Counted from the stretch's first letter, positions 39,443-49,125 are shown. The stretch: 64,000 nucleotides of DNA from Pseudomonas sp. P818 (GCF_000418555.1 NZ_ATKM01000024.1:62001-126000); one strand, 5' to 3'. Program-made: numbers and translations. The notes: a model not told the origin generated them from the sequence alone.

Positions 39443-41014
39443 TCAGGGCTCCGGCCGATAGCCCAGACGCAAGCCGCCCCAATGCCGCCCGCGCACCATG
39501 ATCGGCACCGACAGGTCGTGCATCAGCTCGCCGGTATCGCGCATGTAGGTCTGCAGCAGCAATGCCTGCTTGTGGCTGCCGCAACGGATGCCGGTGCGGT
39601 CGTTGAACAGACGCTTGCCGCGGCTCTTGGCAGCATCCACCGCGGCATCGCCGGTGGGCGGGTGGTTGAAGGCGGCGTTATGGGTCGGCACGTAGCCTTC
39701 CGGGGTGGTGGAGATGGCGAATACCAGCCCTTCATGGCGCTTGAGCAGAGGCTCCTGCAAGGCCGGCAGCACCTGATCGGCGTACTGGTCGAAGCGCGTG
39801 CGATATTTCTGCGGCTGGGTGCCGGGTATCGGCTGGTAGTGGCGATCGAACAGGTCGTCGAGGCTGATGCGGCCACTCTGCAGATCCTGTTCGAACTGCG
39901 CCGCGATGGCTGCCGCACCCTCGCGGGCGAGGTCGTAGGCGCGCTGGTGATAGTCGTCCAGTCCCACTTCGGCGAGCTGTTCGCTGACCGTCTCGGCCTG
40001 GCCGACCAGGTGATCGGCGGCAGCGGCCAGTTGCCGCGTCTGCCCCTCGCTGCCCTGCACATCGTCCTGCAGCTGCAGCGCAGCCGCCGACAGGCTGGCC
40101 AGGCGCTGATGGTTGTCGGCAGTGCCGGCGCTGATCTGCGCCACCTGCTGTTCGACCTCCTCGGCCTGATCGGCAATGCCATGCAGGCGGCTGCCGGCGG
40201 TCTCGATCTGCTGCGCGGCCTGCTCCAGCTCGACGCTCTGGCGCTGGATATGGGCGACCACCGCCGTGCTCTGCTGGCGGATGTCGGCAATCATCTGGCT
40301 GACTTCCTCGGTGGCGCTGGCGGTGCGCGCGGCGAGGTTGCGTACCTCGTCGGCGACCACGGCGAATCCCCGGCCCATCTCGCCGGCGCGTGCTGCCTCG
40401 ATGGCGGCGTTGAGCGCCAGCAGGTTGGTCTGGCTGGCGATGGACTGGATCACCTGGGTGACCTGCTCGATCTGCTCGGTACGGCTGCCCAGACCATCGA
40501 TCAGCTCGCGGCTGGCCAGGGTCTGCGCGCTGAGCTGTTGCATGCGCGCGATGGCCTGGTTGAGCTCGGTCTGGCCATTGGCACTGGCTTCACGCACATG
40601 CTGCGCGGCCGCCAGGGTGTGTTCGGCACGGGCAGCGCTGTCTTGCTCGGTATGCGTAATGGCCTCGGCTGCCTGGGTGACCTGCTGCACCGCAGCCAGC
40701 TGCGACTGCAGGCGCTCGGCCAGGTGCTTGACGGCATGGGCCACCTTGGCCGCGGACAGCGCGTTGTGGCAGGTATGCCGCGACAGGCCGCGGCTGAGTT
40801 CGACGAAGTCCGTCGCGGCGGCCTGCCGCACGGCGGGTGCGGCATCGTCGCGGCGCTGCCAGGGGCCAAGCCAGGGCCATAGTGCCAGCAATAGCAAGGA
40901 CGGCACGCTGACATAGGCGGGTAGCTGCACCTGCTGATAGACCAGCATCAGCGCGGCCAGCCCCAGGGCGTGGAACAGACAGGCGACGGGGGAACGGATA
41001 AAGGCAGCTTGCAT
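39443..41014 (-). CDS. Methyl-accepting chemotaxis protein with C-terminal sensor domain
   Basis: A 523-residue chemoreceptor. Two N-terminal hydrophobic helices with a very short loop (about residues 14-50) replace the usual periplasmic domain. The signalling hairpin tip VTQVIQSIASQTNLLALNAAIEAARAGEMGRGFAVVADEVRNLAARTASATEEV (about residues 225-275) is intact. Unlike classical receptors, a C-terminal domain (about 385-520) follows: LDDLFDRHYQPIPGTQPQKYRTRFD ... GIRCGSHKQALLLQTYMRDTGELMHDLSVPIMVRGRHWGGLRLGYRPEP, resembling a Cache/PAS-like module that would be cytoplasmic. The start MQAAFIRSPVACLF at 41014 was chosen. The ligand is unknown. Confidence 0.87.
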   Translation of the reverse strand: MQAAFIRSPVACLFHALGLAALMLVYQQVQLPAYVSVPSLLLLALWPWLGPWQRRDDAAPAVRQAAATDFVELSRGLSRHTCHNALSAAKVAHAVKHLAERLQSQLAAVQQVTQAAEAITHTEQDSAARAEHTLAAAQHVREASANGQTELNQAIARMQQLSAQTLASRELIDGLGSRTEQIEQVTQVIQSIASQTNLLALNAAIEAARAGEMGRGFAVVADEVRNLAARTASATEEVSQMIADIRQQSTAVVAHIQRQSVELEQAAQQIETAGSRLHGIADQAEEVEQQVAQISAGTADNHQRLASLSAAALQLQDDVQGSEGQTRQLAAAADHLVGQAETVSEQLAEVGLDDYHQRAYDLAREGAAAIAAQFEQDLQSGRISLDDLFDRHYQPIPGTQPQKYRTRFDQYADQVLPALQEPLLKRHEGLVFAISTTPEGYVPTHNAAFNHPPTGDAAVDAAKSRGKRLFNDRTGIRCGSHKQALLLQTYMRDTGELMHDLSVPIMVRGRHWGGLRLGYRPEP

Positions 41015-41388
41015 GACCGACCTCAGAGTTCTTGTTCTGGTGCGCGACGAGGCGCTGTAGGCGGACGGGGTCACGGCGGGTTCTCTCCTTGAATATCCCA
41101 CGCATCCTGGGCAGCAGGCTACGTGTACGACAGGCCCGACGAAAAATAAGCGTACGACCGGGCACCATGACCTGGATTCGAACAGCCTGGAAGCACCTGC
41201 ACCATAAAACTTTGGTAGTACGCCGTCATGAATTTGGACGGTCCGCCCATTGGCAGACTGATCGAACAGGCATTCAGCGCCGCCTTCGGTGGGTGCACCC
41301 AGTCACTGTATCGACCCCTAGCCGCCGGGCATTAGCGGCGGGTGGAAAACACTTCCGGCATAAGCGCCCCGGCCTGGGTTTTCGATGG
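41015..41388. other. 374-bp intergenic region
   Basis: Between the chemoreceptor (5' end) and the 3' end of the FAD oxidoreductase, both on the minus strand. It contains GTACGAC twice, 27 bp apart (41125 and 41152), around an AT-rich AAAAATAA stretch, possibly the chemoreceptor promoter. A CCGCCG/CGGCGG hairpin near 41323-41343 may end the upstream transcript. A plus-strand open frame here (41167-41454) has no supporting features. Confidence 0.5.
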
Positions 41389-42465
41389 CTAACCCACCAT
41401 GCGGTGGCGCTTGACGAAACGTCGGTCCAGCCAGTCCTTGCAATGCCCGTATAGCTGCCCGCCGCCACTCCAGTCATGCCAGCCCAGCAACGCTCCACCG
41501 TCTCCGGTGGCGAGCAGTGCCAGGCTCTGCCATTGCGCACGGTACTGGCGCAGCGGCCGCCCCTGAAGCGCGGCCTGCAGATTGGCGCTGAGTACCGGTG
41601 CCTGACGCACTGCGAAACGCCCACTACGACGCATGCCGTCGAGGCTGGCGCTGTCGCCGACGGCGAAGATCTGCGCATGGGATTCGCTCTGCAGGGTCGG
41701 ACGAATGGCGATGAATCCGCCTGCATCGCTGGCCAGCTGGCTGGCCGTCAGCCACGGCCAGGGTCGCGCCCCACTGGCCAGCAGCAGGCGCCGCCCACGC
41801 CATACCGGCTCGTCGCCGCTGAGCAGCCAGTCATCCTCGATCCGCCCGATCGGACAATGTTCGCGCACCTGCACGCCGCGTTGACGCAGATGGCCCAGCG
41901 CACGCAGGCGCAACCCCGGCGACAAGCCATCGAGCAAGGTGCCGCCACAGAACAGCGCCAGCGCCGGTACCTGGTCGGCCAGTGCCAGGGCCAGCTCTAC
42001 GCCGCCGGCTCCGCCACCGAGAATGGCCATGCGCCGCGGCTCGGCCTGCCACTGCTGCCAGCCTTCGAGCAGCTTGTCGATGGGCCTGGCGGCCAGCACC
42101 TGCATGGCATCGCCCTGCTGCGGCGGAATGGCCATGCCGGCACCGACATTGAGCGACAACCACTCGCCGTGCAGGCGGCGTCCGTCTTCGAGTTGCAGGA
42201 TCCGCGCATCGGCATCGAGCGCAGCGATCTCGCCCTCGATCAGATCGACCTTGGCCGCGCGGCACAACGGCTGCAGCTCCACGCGGCAATCGGCCGGGCT
42301 GAACCGGCCGCTGATCAGCCCCGGCAACATGCCGGCGTACCAGGCCTCGGGACCGAGACTGAGCAAGGCGATGCGCCCCGGCGGTCGCTCCACCAGGGCC
42401 CAGCGGCGCAACACACCAAGATGGGCATGGCCAGCCCCGGCCAGGATCAGGTCGTACTGGGTCAT
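41389..42465 (-). CDS. NAD(P)/FAD-dependent oxidoreductase, SelD-associated type (TIGR03169-like)
   Basis: A 358-residue pyridine-nucleotide-disulfide-type flavoprotein. The FAD motif YDLILAGAGHAHLGVLRRWAL (residues 4-24), with GAGHAH in place of GxGxxG, is the mark of the branch found fused or next to SelD (selenophosphate synthase). The NAD site is MAILGGGAGGVELALALA (about 148-165). The C-terminal IFAVGDSASLDG is the second FAD contact. No selD is in the window, so the role here is open. The gene overlaps the AraC stop by 4 nt (ATGA), so they are translated together. Confidence 0.78.
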   Translation of the reverse strand: MTQYDLILAGAGHAHLGVLRRWALVERPPGRIALLSLGPEAWYAGMLPGLISGRFSPADCRVELQPLCRAAKVDLIEGEIAALDADARILQLEDGRRLHGEWLSLNVGAGMAIPPQQGDAMQVLAARPIDKLLEGWQQWQAEPRRMAILGGGAGGVELALALADQVPALALFCGGTLLDGLSPGLRLRALGHLRQRGVQVREHCPIGRIEDDWLLSGDEPVWRGRRLLLASGARPWPWLTASQLASDAGGFIAIRPTLQSESHAQIFAVGDSASLDGMRRSGRFAVRQAPVLSANLQAALQGRPLRQYRAQWQSLALLATGDGGALLGWHDWSGGGQLYGHCKDWLDRRFVKRHRMVG

Positions 42466-43475
42466 GCGTCGCTGCATCCATCGCGGTACTGGCTCGGCGT
42501 CTGCCCGGTCCAGCGCTTGAAGGCTCGGCCAAAGCTGCTGCTGTCGCTGAAGCCGAGCAGGTAGGCAATCTCACTGATCGAACAGCGCGGGTCGCGCATA
42601 TGCCGCAGGGCCAGGGCGTGGCGCGTCTCGCCGAGCAGCGCCTCGTAGCTGGTGCCCTCCTCGGCCAGGTGACGCTGCAGGCTGCGCAGGCTCAGATGCA
42701 GGGTCTGGGCGATGCGCTCGGCGGAGGGCTCGCCATCGGGCAATTGCGCCTCCAGGCAGCTGCGCACCCGCTCGCTGCAACTGGCCGCCTGCAGTTGCTC
42801 CAGATTGCGCCGCAACACCGTCTCGTTGTGCTCGGCCAGCTCCGGGTTGCCATCGTCCAGGCGCTGCTCGAACGCGGCACGAGGAAAACGCAGCAGGCTC
42901 TCGTCGGCATCGAACTGCAGCGGCGCGCGAAACACCGCCTGCCAGGGCGCCGGGTCCGCCGGCCGTGGGCGTTGCAGCTGCACCAGCAACGGTGAGAACT
43001 CCCGACTCAGGCGATTGCGACAGCTACGCACGTAGATCGCGGCGAAGGCGTCCAGCGCTTCGGGCGCCGGCGCGGGGCTGCCTGGCGGTACGCGAAAACG
43101 AAACTCGTATACATCACCCACCTCGCGCAGCTCCAGCTGCAGCGCATCGCTGACCACCCGGTGGTAACGCACGATGCGCTCGAACATCTCGCGCAGGCTG
43201 CTGCTGGCGATCAGCGCATAACCCAGGGCGTGGAAGGTGGTCGGGCTGACGTATTGCGAGGTCTTCAGGCCCAGCGCCGGGTCACCGCTGGCGGCCACTG
43301 CCAGTTGCCACAGGCGCGTGGTCAGCGACAGCGGGCAACGCGCGTTGGGGTCGTCGAGCAGCGCCGGCTCGAGCCCCGCCTCGCGGCACAGGGCAGCGCT
43401 GTCGAGCCCGAGGGCATCGAGCTGCTTGCGCAGAGCGCGGGTCCAGCTGGCCAGGGTGGTGGGTTCGGCGGTCAT
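42462..43475 (-). CDS. AraC-family transcriptional regulator
   Basis: A 337-residue regulator. The N-terminal Arabinose_bd-like domain (about residues 15-200) has LWQLAVAASGDPALGLKTSQYVSPTTFHALGYALIASSSLREMFERIVRYHRVVSDAL. The C-terminal double HTH reads LHLSLRSLQRHLAEEGTSYEALLGETRHALALRHMRDPRCSISEIAYLLGFSDSSSFGRAFKRWTGQTPSQYRD (about 258-332). The start at 43475 is chosen; the open frame continues upstream without a site. Divergent from the fatty acid desaturase at 43579 and overlapping the flavoprotein gene by 4 nt, so it may control both. Confidence 0.88.
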   Translation of the reverse strand: MTAEPTTLASWTRALRKQLDALGLDSAALCREAGLEPALLDDPNARCPLSLTTRLWQLAVAASGDPALGLKTSQYVSPTTFHALGYALIASSSLREMFERIVRYHRVVSDALQLELREVGDVYEFRFRVPPGSPAPAPEALDAFAAIYVRSCRNRLSREFSPLLVQLQRPRPADPAPWQAVFRAPLQFDADESLLRFPRAAFEQRLDDGNPELAEHNETVLRRNLEQLQAASCSERVRSCLEAQLPDGEPSAERIAQTLHLSLRSLQRHLAEEGTSYEALLGETRHALALRHMRDPRCSISEIAYLLGFSDSSSFGRAFKRWTGQTPSQYRDGCSDA

Positions 43476-43578
43476 GCAGATTGGCGTATCCGGTAGGCAG
43501 GTTGGCGTGCACGGTCGGGCGCTCTGACGACCGTCACGGCACAGTGAAGTCACAGCCCAATAACAAGAGGATGTCGGC

Positions 43579-44637
43579 ATGTCCCCTTCTCCCGCAAGCC
43601 TTAATGACCAGCAACGCGCCGCTTATATCCGTGAACAGGTGATGGCCCACGGCAATGCCCTGCGCCAGCGCTACCCGATCCTGCAGCATCAGGACGCCCT
43701 CGGCGCCGGCATCCTGGCCTTCGCCCTGCTCGGCATGCTCGGCTCGGCAGCGCTGTACATCGGCGGCCATCTGCCCTGGTGGGCCTGCCTGCTGCTCAAC
43801 GCCTTCCTCGCCTCGCTGACCCATGAGCTGGAGCACGACCTGATCCACTCGATGTATTTCCGCAAGCGGCCGCTGCCGCACAACCTGATGCTGGCGCTGG
43901 TCTGGCTGGCGCGGCCGAGTACCATCAACCCCTGGGTACGCCGCCATCTGCATCTCAACCACCACAAGGTTTCCGGCAGCGAAGCCGACATGGAGGAGCG
44001 TGCCATCACCAACGGCGAGCCCTGGGGCATCGCGCGCCTGCTGATGGTCGGTGACAACATGATGAGTTCATTGATTCGCTGGCTGCGGGCGAAGAATCCC
44101 GAGCACCGCCGGCTGATCCTTACCCGCACGCTGAAGGTCTACGCGCCGCTGGGGCTGCTCAACTGGGCGACCTGGTACCTGTTCCTCGGTTTCCACCTGC
44201 TGGACTGGGCCAGCGCCGCTCTCGGCGCCCCGATCGCCTGGACGGCCACTACGCTGAAGATGATGGATGTGGTGAACATTACCGTGGTGGTGCTGGTTGG
44301 CCCCAACGTGCTGCGCACCTTCTGCCTGCACTTCGTCAGCTCCAACATGCACTATTACGGCGACGTCGAGCCGGGCAACGTGATCCAGCAGACCCAGGTC
44401 CTCAACCCCTGGTGGCTGTGGCCGCTGCAGGCGTTCTGCTTCAACTTCGGCAGCAGCCACGCGATCCATCATTTCGTGGTCAAGGAGCCCTTCTACATCC
44501 GCCAGCTGACCGTGCCCTTCGCGCATCGGGTGATGCGCGAGATGGGCGTGCGCTTCAACGATTTCGGCACCTTCGCCCGCGCCAATCGTTGGGCTCGCCA
44601 GCGCAAGGTTACCGAGGAGCGCACACAGGCTGCATGA
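43579..44637 (+). CDS. Membrane fatty acid desaturase family protein
   Basis: A 352-residue di-iron membrane enzyme. The three histidine boxes are HELEHD (about residue 84), HLHLNHH (about 128) and HAIHH (about 294). Four or more transmembrane helices surround them. Members insert double bonds or hydroxyl groups into acyl chains, needing an electron donor. An AAGAGGA site precedes the ATG. Divergent from the AraC regulator. The AraC-coupled flavoprotein could in principle serve as redox partner; that is speculative. Confidence 0.87.
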   Translation: MSPSPASLNDQQRAAYIREQVMAHGNALRQRYPILQHQDALGAGILAFALLGMLGSAALYIGGHLPWWACLLLNAFLASLTHELEHDLIHSMYFRKRPLPHNLMLALVWLARPSTINPWVRRHLHLNHHKVSGSEADMEERAITNGEPWGIARLLMVGDNMMSSLIRWLRAKNPEHRRLILTRTLKVYAPLGLLNWATWYLFLGFHLLDWASAALGAPIAWTATTLKMMDVVNITVVVLVGPNVLRTFCLHFVSSNMHYYGDVEPGNVIQQTQVLNPWWLWPLQAFCFNFGSSHAIHHFVVKEPFYIRQLTVPFAHRVMREMGVRFNDFGTFARANRWARQRKVTEERTQAA

Positions 44638-44793
44638 TCGCTGCGGTCCGCATCAGGCGAACCCGAGGGATGAGACCCGCCGCGCAATCATAAAGCCAGT
44701 AGTCGGCTAGAATTCACCTGCGCCCGACCGCTCCTCAGACCTACTGCGTCCTCCGGATCTCGGCGCCCTCGTAGTTGCCATGAGGCGCCCAGG

Positions 44794-47673
44794 ATGCTTC
44801 TACCGCTTCGCTCACTGCTCTTGCTGTTCTGCCTGGCCTGCACTCTGCCGGCATGGGCAGGCAGCACGCTGCCGCTACTGAAGCTCAGCGCTGCCGATCT
44901 GGCCAGGCCGGTGAGCATCGAACACAGCCTGCTGCTGGAAGACCCCAGCGGCCACCTGAGCGCCAGCGAAGTGCTGCGGCGTATCGAGCAGCAAGGTCGA
45001 CCGATTCAGGGCGCCGTGCGCATTGGCTACACGCGCAGTGCCTGGTGGCTCGCCGTGCAATTGCAGGCCCCGGCAGCCGAGCGCCTGCAACTGATCATCG
45101 GCCAGGCCTTTCTCGATGATCTGGAAATCTGGATGTTCGACGGCGAGCAGCCCCTGGGCCCGCTGTACAGCGGCGCGAAACGTCCTTTCAACGAACGTGG
45201 TGAGCCCTATCCACAGTTTCTGCTCAACCTGCCGCGCCTGGACGATCGCCCGCACAGCCTGCTGCTGCGCGTACAGAGTCATTCGGCGATCAACCTGCCA
45301 CTGCAGGTGGTCGGTGCCGAGCAGGGCCAACAGCTGATCGCCCACAGCTGGCTGCAGAGCGGTCTGCTGATTGGCGCCCTGCTCGCCCTGGCACTGTTCT
45401 ATCTGGTCAAGTTCAGCACCCTGCGCGAAGCCCAGCTGGCCTACTTCAGCCTCACTTCGTTGTGCGTGGCGCTGTACAACACCAGCCTGTACAACATCGC
45501 CGGACTGTTCTGGCCGCAGTGGGCGCTGCTGCCCAAATTGCTGGTCAACCTGACCACTGCGGGCATGCTGATATTCAGCTCGCTATTTCTCGCCAGCGCC
45601 CTGCGCCTCGAGCTGGGACGCCTGCGCTGGCTGCGCGACGCCCTGTTCGCCGCCATATTGCTGGTGTGCCTGGGCGGCCTGGCCAGCAGCCATGCCTATA
45701 CCTACCAGACGCTCAATCTGCTGATCCTCTGCACCGGTCTGTACCAGTTGCTGGTGATGGCCCTGGGGGTCTACCAGCGCCGCCCCTATGCGCCCGGTTA
45801 TCTGCTGTGCTGGAGTGCGGCACTGGTGCTGATGCTGCTGATGCCACTGAGCCGCGCCGGGCTGATTCCGCTGCCTGCCGGGTTCTATGCGCTGAATGCC
45901 TACCTGCCGGCGCTGAGCATGCTGCTGTTCGGCGCCCTGCTCGACAAGCAGCTGGAGCGCGTGCGCCGCGTGCTGCTGAGCAGCCAGGCGCAGGCCATCG
46001 ACAACCTGGAACAGTATCAGGCGCTGTTTCGCAACAGCGGTGAGGGCATATTCCGCTGCCAGCGCGACGGCCGCCTGCTGGAGGCCAACCCGAGCCTGGC
46101 GCGTCTGCTCGGCAGTGCCAGCCTGTCGGATGACATCGACCAGCTCTCCCTGCAGCGTCTGCTGGGTGAGGCGCAGTGGCGCGCGCTGTTGCGCCAGCTC
46201 GACGAGCAGGCCGGCATGGTCAGCTGCGAATGTGAACTCTACGACCTCAGGCAGCGCCCACTATGGGTCTACCTGTCACTGCACCTGCGCCCACAGCGGG
46301 ACTGCATCGAGGGCATCGTGGTCGATCTCAGCGAGCGCCGCGCCCTGGAGGAACGCCTGCAGCAACTGGCCGCCCACGACGCGCTGACCGGTCTGCTCAA
46401 CCGCCGCGAGCTGGAACGGCTGCTATCGGAAACCCTGAGCGGCACCGCCAAGCGCCGCTTCAGCCACCTGCTGCACCTGAGCCTGGACCGCTTCAAGCAG
46501 GTCAACGACCTGTGCGGCCACTCCGCCGGCGACCAGTTGCTCAGGCAACTGGCAACCCAGCTTACGCACCAGTTGCCGCGCCATGCCGAGCTGGCACGCG
46601 TCGGCGGTGACGAGTTCGCCGTGCTGTTGCGTGAAGTCGACGACGAGGCCGCCCTCAAACAGGCCGAAGCCCTGCGTCGGGCGGTCGAACAGTTCGTCTT
46701 CACCTGGCAGGGGCGCCCCTTCCGTCTTCACACCAGCATCGGCCTGCTCGCCCTAGGTTCCGGCGTACGCGATTGGGAGACAGCGCTGACCTGGGCCAGC
46801 AGCGCCAGCCAGCTGGCCAAGCACCAGGGCCGCAACCGCGTATTTCAGTTCAACCCGGAAGACGGCGCACTGCTCGAGCATCAACGCCAGCTGCAGTGGA
46901 TCACCCGCCTGCGCGAGGCCTGTGAACGTGGTCATTTCGAGTTGTTCTTCCAGCCTGTGCAGGCACTGCAGAGCGGTAAAAGCGGCCTGTACTACGAGGT
47001 GTTGCTGCGCTATCACGACCCGCAGAGCGGCGAGTGGATCAGCCCGGCGCAGTTTCTCGATGCAGCGGCGCGCTACGACTTTCTCGGCACCATCGACCGC
47101 TGGGTGATCCAGCATCTGTGCGCCTGGCTGGCGGCCAACCCTGCGCACCTGGCGCAGCTGGCCCAGGTCAACATCAACCTCAGCGCCAGCTCGCTGCTCG
47201 ACCAATCGTTCCACCAGTTGCTGGAACAGGAGCTGGCCCGCCACGGCCTGCCGCCCGACAAACTGTGCATCGAAGTGACGGAAATGGTGGCCCTCGGTGA
47301 ACTGGGCGTCTCGGCGCAGTGGATCGACGCGCTACGCAGCAAGGGGCTGAAAGTCGCGCTGGATGACTTCGGCAGCGGCTTTGCCTCCTACGCCTATCTG
47401 CGTCATTTGCCGCTGGACATTCTGAAGATCGACGGCAGCTTCATTCGCGGTATCGAGAACGATCCGATCAATCAGGCGATGGTCGGCTCGATGCGCCAGA
47501 TCGCCACGCAACTCGGTCTGCTTACCGTCGCCGAGTTCGTCGAGACCCAGGCCAGCCTGGACTGCCTGCGCCGCCTGGGCATCGACTACGCCCAGGGCTA
47601 TTTCGTCGGCCGCCCGCAGCCGCTGCGACAGTTGGCCGACGACGCCTGCCTCCACGGCACTCAGGACGCCTGA
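44794..47673 (+). CDS. Membrane GGDEF-EAL protein with 7TMR-DISM sensor and PAS domain
   Basis: A 959-residue c-di-GMP protein. A signal peptide (about residues 1-22) precedes an extracellular 7TMR-DISM_2-type domain (about 25-175), seven helices (about 185-385), a PAS domain LEQYQALFRNSGEGIFRCQRDGRLLEANPSLARLLG, a GGDEF domain with intact GGDEF at 604-608, and an EAL domain. The EAL motif is EVLLR (Glu735), and N, DDFG, K (LKIDG), E and Q residues for phosphodiesterase chemistry are present. Both activities appear possible. The output probably affects biofilm or motility. The convergent REC-HDOD gene overlaps its 3' end by 13 nt. Confidence 0.92.
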   Translation: MLLPLRSLLLLFCLACTLPAWAGSTLPLLKLSAADLARPVSIEHSLLLEDPSGHLSASEVLRRIEQQGRPIQGAVRIGYTRSAWWLAVQLQAPAAERLQLIIGQAFLDDLEIWMFDGEQPLGPLYSGAKRPFNERGEPYPQFLLNLPRLDDRPHSLLLRVQSHSAINLPLQVVGAEQGQQLIAHSWLQSGLLIGALLALALFYLVKFSTLREAQLAYFSLTSLCVALYNTSLYNIAGLFWPQWALLPKLLVNLTTAGMLIFSSLFLASALRLELGRLRWLRDALFAAILLVCLGGLASSHAYTYQTLNLLILCTGLYQLLVMALGVYQRRPYAPGYLLCWSAALVLMLLMPLSRAGLIPLPAGFYALNAYLPALSMLLFGALLDKQLERVRRVLLSSQAQAIDNLEQYQALFRNSGEGIFRCQRDGRLLEANPSLARLLGSASLSDDIDQLSLQRLLGEAQWRALLRQLDEQAGMVSCECELYDLRQRPLWVYLSLHLRPQRDCIEGIVVDLSERRALEERLQQLAAHDALTGLLNRRELERLLSETLSGTAKRRFSHLLHLSLDRFKQVNDLCGHSAGDQLLRQLATQLTHQLPRHAELARVGGDEFAVLLREVDDEAALKQAEALRRAVEQFVFTWQGRPFRLHTSIGLLALGSGVRDWETALTWASSASQLAKHQGRNRVFQFNPEDGALLEHQRQLQWITRLREACERGHFELFFQPVQALQSGKSGLYYEVLLRYHDPQSGEWISPAQFLDAAARYDFLGTIDRWVIQHLCAWLAANPAHLAQLAQVNINLSASSLLDQSFHQLLEQELARHGLPPDKLCIEVTEMVALGELGVSAQWIDALRSKGLKVALDDFGSGFASYAYLRHLPLDILKIDGSFIRGIENDPINQAMVGSMRQIATQLGLLTVAEFVETQASLDCLRRLGIDYAQGYFVGRPQPLRQLADDACLHGTQDA

Positions 47674-48875
47674 TAAAGCTCGGCCGGCAAACGCTCGAGC
47701 AGCGCCAGGTCAAGCCGCAACAGACGCACGCAGCGCGCTTCGCCCAGGCTCGTCGGCTGCTCGCTGGCCGGCAGCGCCAGTAGCAGGCCGCTGAGGTTGA
47801 GCACCAGTGCCTCGCGCGAGAACACCCCGCTGCCCAGACCATAGAACGCTGCGATCAGCTCGCGCAGGCCGAATGGCAGACGCCAGCGGATACGCAGGGC
47901 CGAGCCGAAGCTGGCCGCCCGTCGCTGCATGGCCTCGTCGATCTGCTCGTTGCTCAACTCACCGCCGGCATCCAGCCAGTCCTGCAAACTGCGCAGCAAG
48001 GCCAGCTCGCCCAGGTTGTGCAGCAGGCCGGCGGTGTAGCACAGCTCGGCATCGAGCCTCAGCTCGAGCGCCAGCCAGCGCGCCAGATCGGCACTGCGCC
48101 GCGCCTGCTGCCAGGCATGAGAAGCCAGCTCGGCCAGACGCGGATCACGCAACTGCGCATTGCGCTGCAGGGCCAGTCCCAGTACCAGATTCAGCGTGCG
48201 CGCCACTCCCAGGCGATGCAGCGCCTGAGCCAGCGTCTGACAGGGCACGCCCTGATGCTGGGCGGCGGTACTGGCAGCAGCGATCAGCAGCGCCGTGATC
48301 TGCGGGTCGCTACCGAACACCGCCTCCAGCTCGCCCAGGTCCTGCTCGCCGGCCTGCAAGCCCTGGCTCACGGCATTGCGCACATCGCTGAGCAGCGGTG
48401 CGCCCTGTCCTTCTTCGCGCACCGTATCGAGAAAGTCGCGCAGCTCGCTGACCAGCAACGGCGGCCGCGCCGTCACCGCGGCCGCGGGCGCAGGCAAAAG
48501 GGTACGCAGGCGCTGGCGCAGACTCTCGGCATTGAAGGGTTTGGCCAGATAGGCACTGGGCGCCAGCGGCCGCGCAGCGCGCACGCTGCTGGCATCGAGG
48601 CGACCGCTGATGAGCACGAACGGCAACGCCGGGGTACGCGGGTGTCTGCGCAACTGGCGCAGCAGCTCCAGGCCATCGAGACCTGGCAGTTCGCCATCAG
48701 CGATCACCAGATCGGGCAGACGCCGCTTGCAGCGTGCCAGTGCCGCCTGACCATCGCTGACCTGCAGCACGCGGGCATCACCGCGCACATCGAGCACCAG
48801 TTGCTGCAGCAGGTTGGACGTCCAGGGGTCCGCTTCGGCGATCAGAACTTCCACACAATGAGCTGAAGCAGTCAT
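47661..48875 (-). CDS. REC-HDOD signalling protein
   Basis: A 404-residue protein. The N-terminal receiver domain has acidic residues EADPW, phosphoacceptor Asp in LVIADGELPGLDG (about residue 56), and LAKPF (Lys of the switch). The C-terminal HDOD domain (about 140-345) includes SDVRNAVSQGLQAGEQDLGELEAVFGSDPQITALLIAAASTAA and TAGLLHNLGELALLRSL, the HDOD core. It is related to output modules that regulate c-di-GMP or motility. The start at 48875 (MTASAHCVEVLIAEADPW) was chosen over upstream starts that cross the rpmG terminator. Its 3' end overlaps the GGDEF-EAL gene on the other strand, so mutual antisense effects are possible. Confidence 0.85.
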   Translation of the reverse strand: MTASAHCVEVLIAEADPWTSNLLQQLVLDVRGDARVLQVSDGQAALARCKRRLPDLVIADGELPGLDGLELLRQLRRHPRTPALPFVLISGRLDASSVRAARPLAPSAYLAKPFNAESLRQRLRTLLPAPAAAVTARPPLLVSELRDFLDTVREEGQGAPLLSDVRNAVSQGLQAGEQDLGELEAVFGSDPQITALLIAAASTAAQHQGVPCQTLAQALHRLGVARTLNLVLGLALQRNAQLRDPRLAELASHAWQQARRSADLARWLALELRLDAELCYTAGLLHNLGELALLRSLQDWLDAGGELSNEQIDEAMQRRAASFGSALRIRWRLPFGLRELIAAFYGLGSGVFSREALVLNLSGLLLALPASEQPTSLGEARCVRLLRLDLALLERLPAELYQAS

Positions 48876-49093
48876 GCGAGCCTCTGGGCAAATGACGAAC
48901 GGAAAGTGCCCGAACCCCATGTGCCACATCCACCCAAAAGCTGATGGATGAGTCAGTTCCACGGCAACGGCGCAGTCTAAACCCGCGCCTGGTGTGACGT
49001 AAGTAACAGATGGTCGAGTTGCACAAAAACAGGCGCGACCAAAAGTCGCGCCGCCGACCTGCGCAGGCGCGGACAGCGGCAGGCGCACAGGCA

Positions 49094-49125
49094 TAAAAAA
49101 ACCCGCCGATGAGGGCGGGTTTCTT
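49094..49125 (-). terminator. Rho-independent terminator of rpmB-rpmG
   Basis: AACCCGCC (49100-49107) and GGCGGGTT (49114-49121) form an 8-bp stem around GATGAG. On the minus strand the stem is followed by a U-run (the A-run 49094-49100 on plus). It lies 19 nt after the rpmG stop. Confidence 0.85.

Noticed and set aside
41167..41454. Plus-strand open frame in the gap before the chemoreceptor
   Set aside because: No ribosome site, no recognisable domain, and it runs into the antisense of the flavoprotein gene.
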